Shown here: piece by piece, positions 63,314 through 64,000 of the stretch
Layout of the letters: the number at the start of each line of letters is the position of its first letter
How positions within the stretch are numbered: position 1 is the stretch's first letter
Assembly (NCBI GenBank): GCA_964491915.1
Contig: CAZBHS010000005.1
Location: 1-64,000 of the forward strand
Length of the DNA stretch: 64,000 nt
Direction of reading: 5' to 3'
DNA from: JAHELQ01 sp964491915
GTDB taxonomy: Bacteria > Acidobacteriota > Aminicenantia > UBA2199
Position numbers and translations under genes: made by a program
The notes under the pieces: generated by a model
What the model saw: only the letters and a program-made list of their open reading frames with translations
Database searches by the model: none
What the model was told of the DNA's origin: nothing

Positions 63314-64000
63314 GCCGAGCTCTACTCTTCACGCTGCTTGTCCTCAGCCTCCTGTGCGGCGGTTTATTCGGCCAATCCACAGGAGTCACCGGGGACAGCG
63401 ATATCAATAAATGTGAGCAAAAATCGTATACCATCAGCATTCAAAACAATTCGGGAAACCCGCTCACCGGGCTGGTTATCACCGATGAAATAAACGCCCT
63501 CACCGGCTTTGCCTATGTCCCGGGCACCACATCCATCGATGTGGACGGCAATCCGCCTATCTCCACCGCGGACCCCGCCGTCAACCCGGCGCCGGTGGAG
63601 CTTGTCTGGAACATCGACACCCTTACCGGCAGTCCATTCACCCTCAACGACGGCGAAACCCTGAACATCACCTTCGACCTCTACGCCGGATGCACAGCCG
63701 TGTCGGGTTCTCAAAACGTCACCATCGACTACTTGATCAGCGGCACTCCCAGCTCCGACTCCACCAACTTCTCCATCCAGGTGCTACCGGGCGGCGTCAC
63801 CATCAAGAAAAATCCCAATGTTTTACCCCAGGAATTGGGGCAGAATGTCACCTGGACCATCACGGTGGAGAACACCGGTATCGGCGACATCAAGAACGTG
63901 GTCGTCACCGACGATCTAGGCACGGGCCTCGCCTATGTCTCCTCCACTCCCGCCGGCAACAACGGCGGCCAGATCACCACCTGGGACTCCACCCAAATAC
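63310..64000 (+). CDS. Secreted DUF11-repeat protein, cut by the right edge
   Basis: At least 230 codons, open to the end of the window. It starts within the previous gene's stop (ATGA) and has a signal peptide (MSRALLFTLLVLSLLCGGLF, cleavage near GQS). The mature part begins GVTGDSDINKCEQKSYTISI, followed by a DUF11-type unit with LVITDEINALTGFAYVPGTT, a further unit (GGVTIKKNPNVLPQELGQNV) and NVVVTDDLGTGLAYVSSTP. A surface or adhesin role is likely. Confidence 0.8.
   Translation, partial: MSRALLFTLLVLSLLCGGLFGQSTGVTGDSDINKCEQKSYTISIQNNSGNPLTGLVITDEINALTGFAYVPGTTSIDVDGNPPISTADPAVNPAPVELVWNIDTLTGSPFTLNDGETLNITFDLYAGCTAVSGSQNVTIDYLISGTPSSDSTNFSIQVLPGGVTIKKNPNVLPQELGQNVTWTITVENTGIGDIKNVVVTDDLGTGLAYVSSTPAGNNGGQITTWDSTQI

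Overview
The window looks like one contig of a bacterium from the Acidobacteriota, most likely near Candidatus Aminicenantes. This is an inference from gene content: a VWFA-related protein of the acidobacterial type, several secreted carboxypeptidase-regulatory and DUF11/CARDB proteins, and class I lanthipeptide leaders of the KLSLNKxTVSNL type. No rRNA or tRNA gene was seen to confirm it. One short run of Ns (49007-49030) shows this is a draft assembly.

Layout. 1-7058 (minus) holds a tandemly duplicated secreted two-gene cassette, a carboxypeptidase-regulatory-domain protein followed by a large HExxH metalloprotease-like protein, plus a fragment of a third copy. 7280-8107 holds a small unknown gene, its terminator, and a 12 x 21 bp tandem repeat. 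8079-11945 is a corrinoid methyl-transfer operon (MttB-family methyltransferase, activation-domain protein, corrinoid protein, homocysteine methyltransferase), followed by a secreted protein. A frameshifted AAA ATPase, a VWA lipoprotein, a MacB-type ABC export system with its HlyD-like adaptor, mutY and a secreted oligoendopeptidase F follow to 23517.

23587-36320 and two outlying loci form the most interesting part, a dispersed class I lanthipeptide (RiPP) system. Set A (23587-29690, minus) has a long LanB dehydratase, a separate elimination-domain protein, and a LanC cyclase with an unusual C-terminal extension; no precursor lies beside it. Set B (31372-36320, minus) has a precursor, a decayed second precursor, LanC, LanB and an elimination protein. 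A third precursor (39137-39352) stands alone with its own promoter and terminator. A fourth (54242-54478) is followed only by a LanC that is clearly related to the LanC of set B. All intact precursors share the same leader, so I infer that enzymes from set B (and perhaps A) act in trans. No LanT or LanP-type gene is present; the MacB system and the two secreted peptidases are possible but unproven partners.

Between these lie hflKC, a TOBE protein, an orphan antitoxin-like gene, and a type I restriction-modification locus (half hsdS, hsdM, hsdS, hsdR). That locus is interrupted by a decayed REP-associated transposase and 26-bp REP-like repeats flanking hsdS; a YgjP-like metallopeptidase and an AlbA-type ATP-binding protein follow it. 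48737-53978 (minus) carries an M48 peptidase/LemA/zinc-ribbon operon, a secreted C1 peptidase and an NtrC-family response regulator. The right end (56261-64000, plus) is an envelope module: a CARDB-repeat protein, a lipoprotein predicted to form a beta-barrel, and two DUF11-repeat proteins, the last running off the edge.
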